A DNA stretch of 32,558 nt from Halanaerobiales bacterium (lineage in GTDB: Bacteria; Bacillota; Halanaerobiia; Halanaerobiales; DTU029): NCBI GenBank assembly GCA_022360715.1, contig JAKSCG010000217.1:1-32558 (forward strand). The letters are read 5' to 3'. Every line of letters begins with the position of its first letter. Position 1 is the first letter of the stretch. A program made the translations under genes and the position numbers. The notes beneath the pieces are model-generated. The model was not told the origin of the DNA. It searched no databases and saw nothing but the letters and a program-made list of their open reading frames with translations. Below, piece after piece: positions 24,540 to 32,540 of this stretch.

Positions 24540-25531
24540 TTTTGCTTCCTCCCCCTCTCCCCAGCTGTAAAAGTATCGGTATCTTCTAATTGATAAGTTA
24601 CCAGAGGTCCCTTAATCGAAGGGTCTAAACCTGCCTGGTATTCCCCGTAAAGCTCGTTAATATCCTTGATTAGCTTGCGATTTAATTTCTCTAAGGGAAT
24701 ACCCTGGGGACAGACTCTGCTACATTCACCACAGTCGACACAGCGGCCGGCCACATGATAGGCGCGAATCAGATGAAAAAACTTGTCTTCACTATTTTCT
24801 TTGGCCTTCCCTAGTATCTCTAGCTCGGAATCATCAAAAGTACACTGTTCACAACTACAGGCCGGACAGATATTACGACAGGCCAAACACCTGATACATT
24901 TAGAAAACTGCTGATCCCAATAAGCAAAACGGTCTTTCGTACTTAATTCTTCCAGTTCTTCTACTGCCGAAAATCGACCTGCGTGAGTGGCAAGAGTCTC
25001 GTTGGCTACTTTCTCACCAATCAATCGATCATAAATTACCGGATTTGGATAATGACAAGTCAGACATTTATCATAATAGACCTGAGTGGGTAGAACCTTA
25101 ATTTGCTGCTCTTTATTGACAAAGATCAATTGATCACCCGTCTTTTTAATCTTAATCAATCCCCGGTCTAAGCCTTCTCTCCTTACTTTAGCCGGATCAA
25201 TCATCCCAGAACAGGGTAAACCATAAAGGACAACATTATCCCTGATAATACGATTATCCTGGACTAATTGATTAAAGGCTAAAGTATCACAACCCTTAAC
25301 CAATATCCCTACCTTCTGACCAGCCATCCCGTCATCCAGTAAATACTTACTAAGGTTATTAACACAAAACTGATCCCAGACCAGGGAATCAACTCCTTGC
25401 TCTTCCGTAAAAAAAGCCGGATAAGAGTCATACCATAACTGGCCCTTTTCCCAGGCCAAAATGAGATCCACCTCTTTGCTGGCTAAGGCTTGACGGACGA
25501 TCTCTTTAATTTCCTCCCTTATCTTCTCCAT
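24536..25531 (-). CDS. flxC: FlxC-like 4Fe-4S protein
   Basis: 331 residues. The N-terminal ~200 residues contain GILVKGCDTLAFNQLVQDN and YGLPCSGMIDPAKV, resembling F420-hydrogenase-beta/AsrA-like folds. Two ferredoxin motifs follow: CIRCLACRNICPACSCEQC (about 212) and CVDCGECSRVCPQGIPLEKL (about 265). Probably an electron conduit in the Flx module. It starts inside the flxD end (13-nt overlap) with GAGGG upstream. Confidence 0.83.
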   Translation of the reverse strand: MEKIREEIKEIVRQALASKEVDLILAWEKGQLWYDSYPAFFTEEQGVDSLVWDQFCVNNLSKYLLDDGMAGQKVGILVKGCDTLAFNQLVQDNRIIRDNVVLYGLPCSGMIDPAKVRREGLDRGLIKIKKTGDQLIFVNKEQQIKVLPTQVYYDKCLTCHYPNPVIYDRLIGEKVANETLATHAGRFSAVEELEELSTKDRFAYWDQQFSKCIRCLACRNICPACSCEQCTFDDSELEILGKAKENSEDKFFHLIRAYHVAGRCVDCGECSRVCPQGIPLEKLNRKLIKDINELYGEYQAGLDPSIKGPLVTYQLEDTDTFTAGERGRKQK

Positions 25532-25983
25532 CTTGAATCCCTCAACTTTCTATTTGGACCAAGTTGATGAACTTTTGCTAACACATCATTCATCACTTCA
25601 GCAAATTTATTCCCTTCAGAAGCTGAGATCCAATCTATTTTAAACCTGGCTTCCTCAATCCCAATAAACTCTAAAAGATTCTTTAAAAGAGACATCCGAC
25701 GTCTAGTATAATAATTGCCTGTCATATAATGGCAATCGCCGGGGTGACAACCGGCAATAATTACCCCGTCAGCCCCACGCTGAAAAGCCCGTAAAACAAA
25801 GTTAGCATTGACCCGGCATGAACAAGGCACACGAATAATTTTAATATTAGCAGGATAATTTAAGCGGCTGGTCCCGGCTAAATCAGCCCCTGCATAACTA
25901 CACCAATTACAGCAAAAGGCTACAATCAAAGGTTCGAATCCTGCTTCCTTTTTGATGACAGCATCACTAGCTATTACCGACAT
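25519..25983 (-). CDS. flxD: FlxD / MvhD-like 2Fe-2S adaptor
   Basis: 154 residues of the MvhD (FlpD) family. Conserved cysteines: AFCCNWCSY (24, 25, 28), VPCSCR (54, 56) and GCHPGDCHY (79, 84), binding a 2Fe-2S cluster. In known complexes this subunit transfers electrons from the donor module (hydrogenase, formate dehydrogenase or Flx) to HdrA. ATG preceded by GGAGGTGG and overlapping the hdrA stop by 10 nt. Confidence 0.92.
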   Translation of the reverse strand: MSVIASDAVIKKEAGFEPLIVAFCCNWCSYAGADLAGTSRLNYPANIKIIRVPCSCRVNANFVLRAFQRGADGVIIAGCHPGDCHYMTGNYYTRRRMSLLKNLLEFIGIEEARFKIDWISASEGNKFAEVMNDVLAKVHQLGPNRKLRDSRWRR

Positions 25984-27959
25984 ATGGCATCCACCTCCGC
26001 CAAAATCTGCTGGTTGGAAAACCCTTTCAGGTCAATGGCCCCGGGGCGACAAGCAACCGTACATCCGCCACAACCCTGACAAAGGGTTTCATTTACTTCA
26101 GCCACCCGGCGCAATCGTACTTTACCCCTGGTTTTCTCTTCAATTACTTGTTCGGTGATCGCTTCATAAGGACAGATCTTAATACAGGCTAAACACCCGC
26201 TGCAAACAGCTTGCTCAACCTTGGCCACACAAGGGTTATTGACTAATTTATTTTTGCTGAGCACTCCAATCGCCTTGGTTGCTGCCGCACTTGCCTGGGC
26301 GACTGTTTCCGGAATATCCTTTGGTCCCTGACAGGCTCCGGCTAAATATATACCGGCACAATGGGTCTCTACCGGCCGAAGTTTCGGGTGGGCTTCCGTA
26401 AAGAAGCGATCGCGGTCTATACTAATACTGAGCATTCTTGCCACCTCATCTGCTTCCGGTTTAGCTTGAGTAGCTGCCGCTAAAACAACCAGGTCAGCCT
26501 CGAGTTGGAGAAGCTCTCCACTTAAAGCATCTACGCCGTTCACCTGGAGCTGATTATCACCCGGGAAGATCTTGCCGACCATCCCTTTGATATAATTAAC
26601 CCCATAATTCTCAACTGCTCTTCGCTGAAATTCTTCAAAGCCTTTACCGGCCGTCCGCACATCAATATAGAAGACATAAGCTTCACAATCAGGGTACTTA
26701 TCCCTGAGCAGCATGGCATGTTTGGCTGTATACATACAGCAGATCTTCGAACAATAAGCTTTGCCACGCTCGGATTTATCACGGGAACCGACACATTGAA
26801 TAAAAACTACTTTCTTCGGTTGCTTTTGATCGGACGGCCGAACCAACTTACCACCGGTTGGACCGGCGGCATTAACTAATCGTTCAAACTCCAATCCGGT
26901 AATGATATCAGGATGATCTAGATACTGATACTCCCCAAATCGGTCTAAATTAATTAAGTCATAACCGGTTGCGACAATAATTACACCATATTTTTGATTA
27001 ACTATTTGATCTTTTTGCTCATAATCGATCGCCCCGGTCGGACAGAGCTTAGCACAAAGACCACATTTCCCCGTAACAAATTTAATACATGTTTCACGAT
27101 CGATGACCGGTACATTGGGGACAGCTTGGGGAAACGGGGTATAAATAGCTGCCCGCTTAGCCAAGCCCTCTTCAAATTCACTTAAGGCCTTTTTAGCCGG
27201 ACATTTGGCTAAACAAATGCCACAACCCGTACATTTTTCCATCTCAATACTACGGGCCTTCTGGTTAATCGTCACCTCAAAATTCCCGACAAAGCCGTTT
27301 ACCTCGGTTACTTCACTGTAGGAATAAAGATTGATCTTGGAATTGAGAGCGAGATCGACCATCTTGGGAGTCAAAATACAAGCAGAACAATCCAGGGTGG
27401 GGAAGGTTTTATCTAACTGGGCCATCTTCCCCCCAATACTGGGTGTTTTCTCCACAAGGTCAACTTGATAACCGGCCTCGGCAATATCCAAAGCCGTCTG
27501 GATTCCGGCAATTCCTCCGCCAATGACCAGGGCCCTTTTTTCAACCCCAACCTCCCCGGGGATTAATTGCTCATTTAAAATTGCTTTAGCCACAGCAGCC
27601 CTGGTAAGACTGATCGCTTTTTGGGTAGCCGCCTCTTTATCTTTATGAACCCAGGAACAATGCTCTCTGATGTTAGCAATCTCCACTAAATAAGGATTTA
27701 AACCTGCTGCTGCCGCGGCTTTTCTAAAAGTAGCCTCATGCATTCTGGGAGAACAGGATGCAACAACTACCCGATTTATATTTTGTTCTTTAATTGCATC
27801 TTTAACCAGGTTTTGACCTATTTCCGAACACATATATTGATAGTCTTTAATATAGACCACACCGGGTATATTCTCCAGCGCTGCTACAACTTGCTCTATA
27901 TTTACTGTACTTGAAATATTAGTACCACACCAACAAATAAAAACTCCAACCCTCTGCAA
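25974..27959 (-). CDS. hdrA: HdrA, flavin-containing (potentially bifurcating) subunit
   Basis: 661 residues, full HdrA length. N-terminal cysteine-rich part (ICWCG at 8-12, then C44, C69 and C101), FAD-binding fold VIGGGIAGIQTALDIAEAG (about 146-163), DCSACIL (190-196), ferredoxin motif CTGCGICLAKCP (243-254), a second cysteine set CIKFVTGKCGLCAKLCP (291-307), and two C-terminal 4Fe-4S motifs (CSGCLACIKICP about 586; CQGCGGCTVACRP about 627). HdrA is the flavin-based electron-bifurcation site in methanogen HdrABC. TTG start with GGAGG 7 nt upstream. Confidence 0.94.
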   Translation of the reverse strand: MQRVGVFICWCGTNISSTVNIEQVVAALENIPGVVYIKDYQYMCSEIGQNLVKDAIKEQNINRVVVASCSPRMHEATFRKAAAAAGLNPYLVEIANIREHCSWVHKDKEAATQKAISLTRAAVAKAILNEQLIPGEVGVEKRALVIGGGIAGIQTALDIAEAGYQVDLVEKTPSIGGKMAQLDKTFPTLDCSACILTPKMVDLALNSKINLYSYSEVTEVNGFVGNFEVTINQKARSIEMEKCTGCGICLAKCPAKKALSEFEEGLAKRAAIYTPFPQAVPNVPVIDRETCIKFVTGKCGLCAKLCPTGAIDYEQKDQIVNQKYGVIIVATGYDLINLDRFGEYQYLDHPDIITGLEFERLVNAAGPTGGKLVRPSDQKQPKKVVFIQCVGSRDKSERGKAYCSKICCMYTAKHAMLLRDKYPDCEAYVFYIDVRTAGKGFEEFQRRAVENYGVNYIKGMVGKIFPGDNQLQVNGVDALSGELLQLEADLVVLAAATQAKPEADEVARMLSISIDRDRFFTEAHPKLRPVETHCAGIYLAGACQGPKDIPETVAQASAAATKAIGVLSKNKLVNNPCVAKVEQAVCSGCLACIKICPYEAITEQVIEEKTRGKVRLRRVAEVNETLCQGCGGCTVACRPGAIDLKGFSNQQILAEVDAICR

Positions 27960-28011
27960 TTACAGCCCTCCTTAATGAAGTAATAAAATGCCATAATTAT
28001 TGATAATTTAG

Positions 28012-28428
28012 CTACTTCACATATTTGCGAAACCCGCTAACAATTGCTTGCTGGGGAATCTGCTTAGCCAATAACTCCGGCACTTTGTCAATTTCTAATC
28101 GTTGATTGCCCTTAGTTCTAAGCACTATTAACCGCAAGGCCTCCATTATTTTCGATAGATCCACCTTCCTGGGGCAACGGGACAGACAGGTAAAACAAGC
28201 GGCACAACCCCAAATTGTTGTACTAGCTAATAATTTATCTACTTGCCCTAGTTGTAATAGTCTAATCACCTGATGTGGCATGATATCCATACCATGGATA
28301 GCCGGACATCCGGCGGTACACTTCCCACACTGGAGACAGTCAAGGATTTTTTCATCACTGATCTCAGAAATTTGTCCAATCTCCTTTTTGGTAGTATCAG
28401 GAGTAATTTTTTCTCTCAGCATCATCAT
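28012..28428 (-). CDS. hdrC: HdrC, 4Fe-4S electron-transfer subunit
   Basis: 138 residues with two 4Fe-4S motifs: CLQCGKCTAGCP (31-42) and CAACFTCLSRCP (75-86), the typical HdrC layout. It links HdrA to HdrB. Three ATG codons follow each other at 28428-28420; GGAGGG is 3 nt from the first, so the second or third may be used. It follows hdrB by about 30 nt. Confidence 0.92.
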   Translation of the reverse strand: MMMLREKITPDTTKKEIGQISEISDEKILDCLQCGKCTAGCPAIHGMDIMPHQVIRLLQLGQVDKLLASTTIWGCAACFTCLSRCPRKVDLSKIMEALRLIVLRTKGNQRLEIDKVPELLAKQIPQQAIVSGFRKYVK

Positions 28429-28457
28429 TACCCTCCTTCCTGGTCGCCAAAAAACCT

Positions 28458-29252
28458 TTAACCTTCTTTTACCTGCAAGGATTCGGCTAATAGTTCCGTA
28501 AAATAACTAACCACTATCTCTCCTTTTTGACATAAACTACTGTTTTCTAAATTATACTTACAAAGGGGACAAGCAGTTACAATCTCTTCAGCACCTTGTT
28601 GAAGGGCTGAATCAATAATCTTATTAACCATCTTCTCGACAACTTCTTCCCGCTCAATTGATAAATAACCGCCACAACACTCTGTCCGATAAGGATAATT
28701 GACCGGACTGGCCCCCAAAGATTCTAAAAATTTTTCCAGAATAGTCGGTCTTTCCGGATCATCAAAATCCATAATCTCCCGGGGACGTAATAACAGACAC
28801 CCGTAATAGGCAGCTACTTTCCGACCCGCTAAGGAAACCTTCACTTTTTTCGCTAAGCTTTCAAAGCCAACCTCATCCCGTAAAAGCTCTAAATAGTGAA
28901 TAACTTCACTTTCGCCCTGATAGTCTTCCTTTAATTGCAAATAATTATTGACTTTCTCCCTCATATCCTCTTTAGTCTTCATGTCATGATTAACACGTTT
29001 AATTACCTGATGACAAGCGGCACAAAGGGTTACCAGCTTTTCCCCTTTCGTCCGTGCAGCCACTAAACTACGAACTGAAGCCAGCTTAGTACCTATTTCA
29101 TCAGCAGCCAGAGGATATACGGCCCCACAACATTGCCATTCTTCTTGTTCGACTAAATTAACCCCCAAGACCTGGGCCGATTTAAAAGCACATGCTTCTA
29201 GGCCCTGTGCTTTAGTCTTTAAAGTACAACCTGGGTAATAACTATAATTCAT
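28458..29252 (-). CDS. hdrB: HdrB, noncubane-cluster (CCG domain) subunit
   Basis: 264 residues with two complete CCG motifs. The first is C9, CC41-42 and CAAC77-80; the second is GCLLLRP (about 153), ECCGGY (about 192) and CPLCKYNL (about 230). In methanogens these hold two noncubane 4Fe-4S clusters that reduce a heterodisulfide; bacterial acceptors vary. Here the fumarate reductase subunits encoded in the same operon are the obvious partners. First gene of the operon. Its only ribosome site (AGG, 29261-29263) lies at the base of a stable hairpin. Confidence 0.93.
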   Translation of the reverse strand: MNYSYYPGCTLKTKAQGLEACAFKSAQVLGVNLVEQEEWQCCGAVYPLAADEIGTKLASVRSLVAARTKGEKLVTLCAACHQVIKRVNHDMKTKEDMREKVNNYLQLKEDYQGESEVIHYLELLRDEVGFESLAKKVKVSLAGRKVAAYYGCLLLRPREIMDFDDPERPTILEKFLESLGASPVNYPYRTECCGGYLSIEREEVVEKMVNKIIDSALQQGAEEIVTACPLCKYNLENSSLCQKGEIVVSYFTELLAESLQVKEG

Positions 29253-29260
29253 TGTTTTTA

Positions 29261-29297
29261 CCTAGACTTGGCGCAATTGCTTCTCCCAAAGCCTAGG
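29261..29297 (-). promoter_or_regulatory. Leader hairpin sequestering the hdrB ribosome site
   Basis: On the minus strand CCTAGGCTTTGG (29286-29297) pairs with CCAAGTCTAGG (29261-29271) with one bulged T and a G-U pair. The 3' arm contains the AGG that sits 8 nt before the hdrB ATG. Folding would limit translation of the first hdr gene. Confidence 0.5.
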
Positions 29298-29375
29298 AAT
29301 CTCCCCCTCTCTCCCATGTATATTCAGTCCTCACAATATAACCGTGGTCAATAAATAGCACTCTTAGCACGAATA

Positions 29376-29426
29376 AAGGGTATATACAGCTGTAAACTAT
29401 TTTTCAATAGCCTGGCTAATACCCTT
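29376..29426 (-). promoter_or_regulatory. Structured 5' leader of the hdr operon
   Basis: An outer 8-bp stem AAGGGTAT/ATACCCTT encloses two smaller palindromes, TAGCCAGGCTA and TACAGCTGTA, giving a junction-like fold inside the ~200-nt leader between promoter and hdrB. I recognise no known riboswitch class. Confidence 0.4.
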
Positions 29427-29463
29427 CACCTCTAAATCAAATCCTTATAAACTTATCGACATA

Positions 29464-29492
29464 ATTATAATATATCTGATATTCTCTTACAA
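29464..29492 (-). promoter_or_regulatory. Promoter of the hdr-flx-frd operon
   Basis: TTGTAA (29487-29492) and TATAAT (29464-29469) are 17 nt apart on the minus strand. The -35 box touches the 13-bp inverted repeat, which lies upstream, the geometry of an activated promoter. The rest of the 322-nt gap holds the leader structures listed separately. Confidence 0.55.
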
Positions 29493-29528
29493 CAATATGT
29501 ACATAATGTTCATATTGTACATATTGTT
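29491..29528. promoter_or_regulatory. 13-bp inverted repeat, likely response-regulator site
   Basis: AACAATATGTACA (29491-29503) and TGTACATATTGTT (29516-29528) are exact reverse complements with a 12-nt centre, sitting just upstream of the hdr promoter. The regulator gene next door is the natural candidate to bind here. Confidence 0.6.
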
Positions 29529-29574
29529 AATAAATTCACAAAAAAATAACTATAATTGGCTACTTCACCCCTTC

Positions 29575-30294
29575 TTATTCAACATGTTGATAATAGTGTT
29601 GGGGACGTCCGACCTTCCCGTATTCTTTCCTTACCTTGACTACCCCTTCTTCTAACATATATTTTAAATAACGTTGAACCGATACCCTCGACAAATTAAG
29701 CTTTTCAGCTATTTCTTTGGTAGTAAGTTCTTTTTTTTCGCTTTTCAGCTGTTGATTTATTTTAGCTAAAGTAGTAGTATCTAATCCTTTTGGCAAATTA
29801 CGAACATATTTTTCAAATTCTGCCGGAGGGGAGTTCGGCTCACTCAAGGAAAAATTGCGATTGATTAAATTATCTACTTCTTGTTGTTGAAAAGAAGACT
29901 TTCCGGCCAGCTTTTCCTTTAATTTTTTGTATTTTAATAGCGATGCTTTAAACCGCTCAAAAGTAAACGGCTTAATTAAATAATCGACTACCCCTAATTG
30001 CATCGCCTTATTGATATAACTTGCCCCTTTCGCCGCACTAATAATAATAACATCAATACTTTGATTAGAATTCCTGATCTCCTTCAATAAGGCAATTCCG
30101 TTTTTAGCCGGTAAATAAATATCTAACAATAATAGATCCACTTCTTGCAAATCTTCGGCAGTCAGAATACTATCTTGATCAAAACTAATTTCTTTGACCA
30201 CCGTGAATCCCTCTATTTTTTCGGCATATTGTCGATTAATATAGGCAACCATCGGATCATCCTCGATAATCAGAACTCTAATCTTATCTGCCAT
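29575..30294 (-). CDS. CitB/DcuR-type response regulator
   Basis: 239 residues. Receiver domain with the acidic pocket EDD (11-13), phospho-acceptor D58 (LLLLDIYLP) and K108 (YLIKPFTF). The C-terminal HTH of the CitT type is TTKEIAEKLNLSRVSVQRYL, then a KYGKVGRPQHYY tail. It forms a pair with the kinase encoded 14 nt upstream. Likely target: the inverted repeat before hdrB, placing fumarate reduction under dicarboxylate control. ATG with GGAGGT upstream. Confidence 0.93.
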   Translation of the reverse strand: MADKIRVLIIEDDPMVAYINRQYAEKIEGFTVVKEISFDQDSILTAEDLQEVDLLLLDIYLPAKNGIALLKEIRNSNQSIDVIIISAAKGASYINKAMQLGVVDYLIKPFTFERFKASLLKYKKLKEKLAGKSSFQQQEVDNLINRNFSLSEPNSPPAEFEKYVRNLPKGLDTTTLAKINQQLKSEKKELTTKEIAEKLNLSRVSVQRYLKYMLEEGVVKVRKEYGKVGRPQHYYQHVE

Positions 30295-30307
30295 CTCAAT
30301 ACCTCCA

Positions 30308-31891
30308 TTACTTTGGATAAGGAATAGTTATTGTAAATTTAGTACCCTGGCCAACTATCGACTTCAATTCGATCTTACCGGCAAAGAGCTTAATATTCCT
30401 TTGAATTAAATCTAATCCTATTCCCCGTGAATTCCCTGTTTTCGTTGAAAAACCACGTTCAAATACTTTAGTTTGTAGCTGCTCAGGAATCCCTTTTCCA
30501 TTATCCTCGACGATGATCTTTAACCCTTCCTGCTCTTCAAAAAGACCAATATAAATTTTCTTCTTTTTTAGATTGATATCGTTCAAACTTTCAGTAGCAT
30601 TATTAATTAAATTTCCAATGATCGTCAGTAAACTATTTTTAAATTCTGCAGAATACTTCCGTCGCAAACTGCTTTTACTATCTATTTTCAGCTCTATCTT
30701 CAGTTCATTAGCCCGATCAAATTTGCCTAATAACAGGCCGGCAATTTCATTTACTTTAATCTTATTGATGATAAAAGAGGTTATTTCCTGTTTTTCCGAG
30801 GAGACTTTGGAGATCAGGCTGATTGCTTTATCATACTCTCTTAATTGAATCAAACCGGAAATGGTATGGAGGCGATTCATAAAGCCATGATTTTGACTGC
30901 GCAATGCTTCAACAAACCTCTTCACTCCGGTCAATTCCTCCGCCATTCTTTGAACCTCGTTTTTCTTATTAAATGATGCTACTACCCCCACGACCTCATC
31001 CCCAACCTTAATTGGAATCCGGTTAGTTAAAATTATTGTATTATTGATCACTTGCTCTTTATTATACTCAGCTTGACCGGTCTGCAATAAGCGGGGTAAT
31101 TTGGTGTTTTCAATAATTTGCTCAACTTCCTTACCGATAATTTCCTCTTGATAATTTAAGATCTTTTTTGCTTCTTTATTGACCATAGTTATTTTTTTAT
31201 TCTTATCAATGGCAATAACCCCTTCTTTTAGTGAATCAATGATCGCATTTTTTTCTTCTAAAAGCAAGGCAATCTCTCGGGGTTCTAAACCAAAAATACT
31301 TTTTTTAACATTATTACCTAATAAAATAGATGCTACAATCCCTAACAAATCACCCCACAATAAAAAAAGATAAAAAGAGCGCAGAATTGCCTTGATCTCT
31401 TCTTCAATACCCGCCACTAAAATACCGACCGATACTGCCCCTACCTGTTGATTTTCTCTATAGATCGGAACAAAGGCCCTTCTTGATTTTCCTAAAGTCC
31501 CAACTGCTTCCGAGATATATGTTTCTCCCTTGGTTAAAACCCGCTTCTCATCACCACCGACAAAGTACTGCCCTAGTCGATCTTCGACCGGATGGGAATA
31601 ACGAATTCCTTCCATGTCTAAAATTACAATAAAATCTGCTTGCGTATTCTTCCTGATCTCTTCAACTAAGGGTTGAATAACACTAACCCCATTTACTTGG
31701 CCAATATTCTCCGAAATAGAAGGAATTCTAGCGGTTGATTGGGCCAGGTCCATTGCTGATTCTTCTGTTCGTTTGATCTCTAATTGATAAATCTGATTAA
31801 CGATCATCACACCAATTAAAATCAGGACTAAATTAACAATTACAATTACTAACAGGCTTATTTTAAAATTAAGGCTTAATTGAAACTTCAT
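30308..31891 (-). CDS. DcuS/CitA-type C4-dicarboxylate sensor histidine kinase
   Basis: 527 residues. TM1 (about 11-33), extracytoplasmic PDC/PAS sensor (about 35-165), TM2 (172-193), cytoplasmic PAS (about 215-310, SLKEGVIAIDKNKKITMVN), phospho-acceptor histidine in SQNHGFMNRLH and an HATPase domain (NLINNATES, DNGKGIPEQ, GIGLDLI). The sensor carries RYSHP (R97, H100) and SRRAFVPIY (R137/R138), matching the fumarate/malate-binding R..H and R residues of DcuS. This supports a C4-dicarboxylate ligand over citrate. ATG at 31891 has GGGGGA close by; the TTG four codons upstream does not. Confidence 0.93.
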   Translation of the reverse strand: MKFQLSLNFKISLLVIVIVNLVLILIGVMIVNQIYQLEIKRTEESAMDLAQSTARIPSISENIGQVNGVSVIQPLVEEIRKNTQADFIVILDMEGIRYSHPVEDRLGQYFVGGDEKRVLTKGETYISEAVGTLGKSRRAFVPIYRENQQVGAVSVGILVAGIEEEIKAILRSFYLFLLWGDLLGIVASILLGNNVKKSIFGLEPREIALLLEEKNAIIDSLKEGVIAIDKNKKITMVNKEAKKILNYQEEIIGKEVEQIIENTKLPRLLQTGQAEYNKEQVINNTIILTNRIPIKVGDEVVGVVASFNKKNEVQRMAEELTGVKRFVEALRSQNHGFMNRLHTISGLIQLREYDKAISLISKVSSEKQEITSFIINKIKVNEIAGLLLGKFDRANELKIELKIDSKSSLRRKYSAEFKNSLLTIIGNLINNATESLNDINLKKKKIYIGLFEEQEGLKIIVEDNGKGIPEQLQTKVFERGFSTKTGNSRGIGLDLIQRNIKLFAGKIELKSIVGQGTKFTITIPYPK

Positions 31892-31923
31892 GGTTTCCCC
31901 CAAATAAAGAATTATCCAGATCC

Positions 31924-31953
31924 ATTATAACATTAACAATAATAAATTGTCAT
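31924..31953 (-). promoter_or_regulatory. Promoter of the sensor kinase/regulator operon
   Basis: ATGACA (31948-31953) and TATAAT (31924-31929) are 18 nt apart on the minus strand, about 33 nt before the kinase start. Confidence 0.5.
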
Positions 31954-31982
31954 AATAAATATATAATTCCCTCTATTGTTAA
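31933..31982. promoter_or_regulatory. Inverted AACAATA repeats around the kinase promoter
   Basis: TTAACAATA (31933-31941) and TATTGTTAA (31974-31982) are exact reverse complements bracketing the -35 region. They share the AACAATA core with the repeat upstream of hdrB, which would fit autoregulation by the response regulator. Confidence 0.4.
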
Positions 31983-31989
31983 CAAAAAA

Positions 31990-32065
31990 TGGCTCCCCGA
32001 GCAGGACTCGAACCTGCGACTCGATGGTTAACAGCCATCTGCTCTACCAACTGAGCTATCGGGGA
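31990..32065 (-). tRNA. tRNA-Asn (GTT)
   Basis: 76 nt including encoded CCA. The acceptor stem TCCCCGA/TCGGGGA, the anticodon stem GATGG/CCATC around the loop CTGTTAA (anticodon GTT) and the T-arm GCAGG-TTCGAGT-CCTGC all pair. An open frame on the opposite strand is an artefact of this gene. Confidence 0.97.
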
Positions 32066-32140
32066 ACATTAAACCAGGGTATACTAATCAATTTTCCTTC
32101 TAAAAACAATTATTGCTTAATAAAGTTTCAACCAGCACTC

Positions 32141-32230
32141 TTACTTCTGACGGCCTCGATGGCCTAATACTGAAACTTTCCTTGCCTTTACAAATGAGAG
32201 TTTCAGTGAGACCGCTGACCTCCTACTTCG
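32141..32230. repeat. ~90-bp non-coding repeat, copy 1
   Basis: Nearly identical to 32451-32540, with a handful of mismatches near the edges. The core holds a 12-bp imperfect inverted repeat: ACTGAAACTTTC with GAGAGTTTCAGT, plus GGCCTCGATGGCC. The edges show seven-base periodicity (acctcct-acttcgt). It lies between the two tRNA genes. Confidence 0.9.
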
Positions 32231-32234
32231 TTAA

Positions 32235-32311
<77 letters not shown>

Positions 32312-32315
32312 AATT

Positions 32316-32336
32316 TGGAAGTTGGATATTGGAGGT
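32316..32336 (+). repeat. Heptad-like low-complexity repeat
   Basis: Three tandem variants of a seven-base unit (ggaagtt, ggatatt, ggaggtt) stand next to tRNA-Ile. Related heptads in the opposite orientation border both copies of the 90-bp repeat. No gene is seen in 32312-32450. Confidence 0.5.
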
Positions 32337-32450
32337 TAGATTGTATGCATATTTTGATTGGACTTACAAAACCTTCAATAACTTCAACTCCCTTTGAAGT
32401 ACCATTATTGGTAAGTTAGTTGTCTTGGTTTAAAGGTTTTTTCTAACCTC

Positions 32451-32540
32451 TTACCTCTGACGGCCTCGATGGCCTAATACTGAAACTTTCCTTGCCTTTA
32501 CAAATGAGAGTTTCAGTGAGACCTCCGACCTCCTACTTCT
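32451..32540. repeat. ~90-bp non-coding repeat, copy 2
   Basis: The second copy of the element at 32141-32230, in the same orientation and 310 bp away. The core from 32457 to 32522 is identical to copy 1; differences cluster in the edge heptads. Confidence 0.9.

Noticed and set aside
25519-25983. Selenocysteine in the MvhD-like subunit
   Set aside because: All expected positions are ordinary cysteine codons and no in-frame TGA interrupts the gene.
31976-32167. Plus-strand ORF with SPSRTRTCDSMVNSHLLYQL
   Set aside because: It is the antisense reading of tRNA-Asn; this peptide type is a well-known false annotation.
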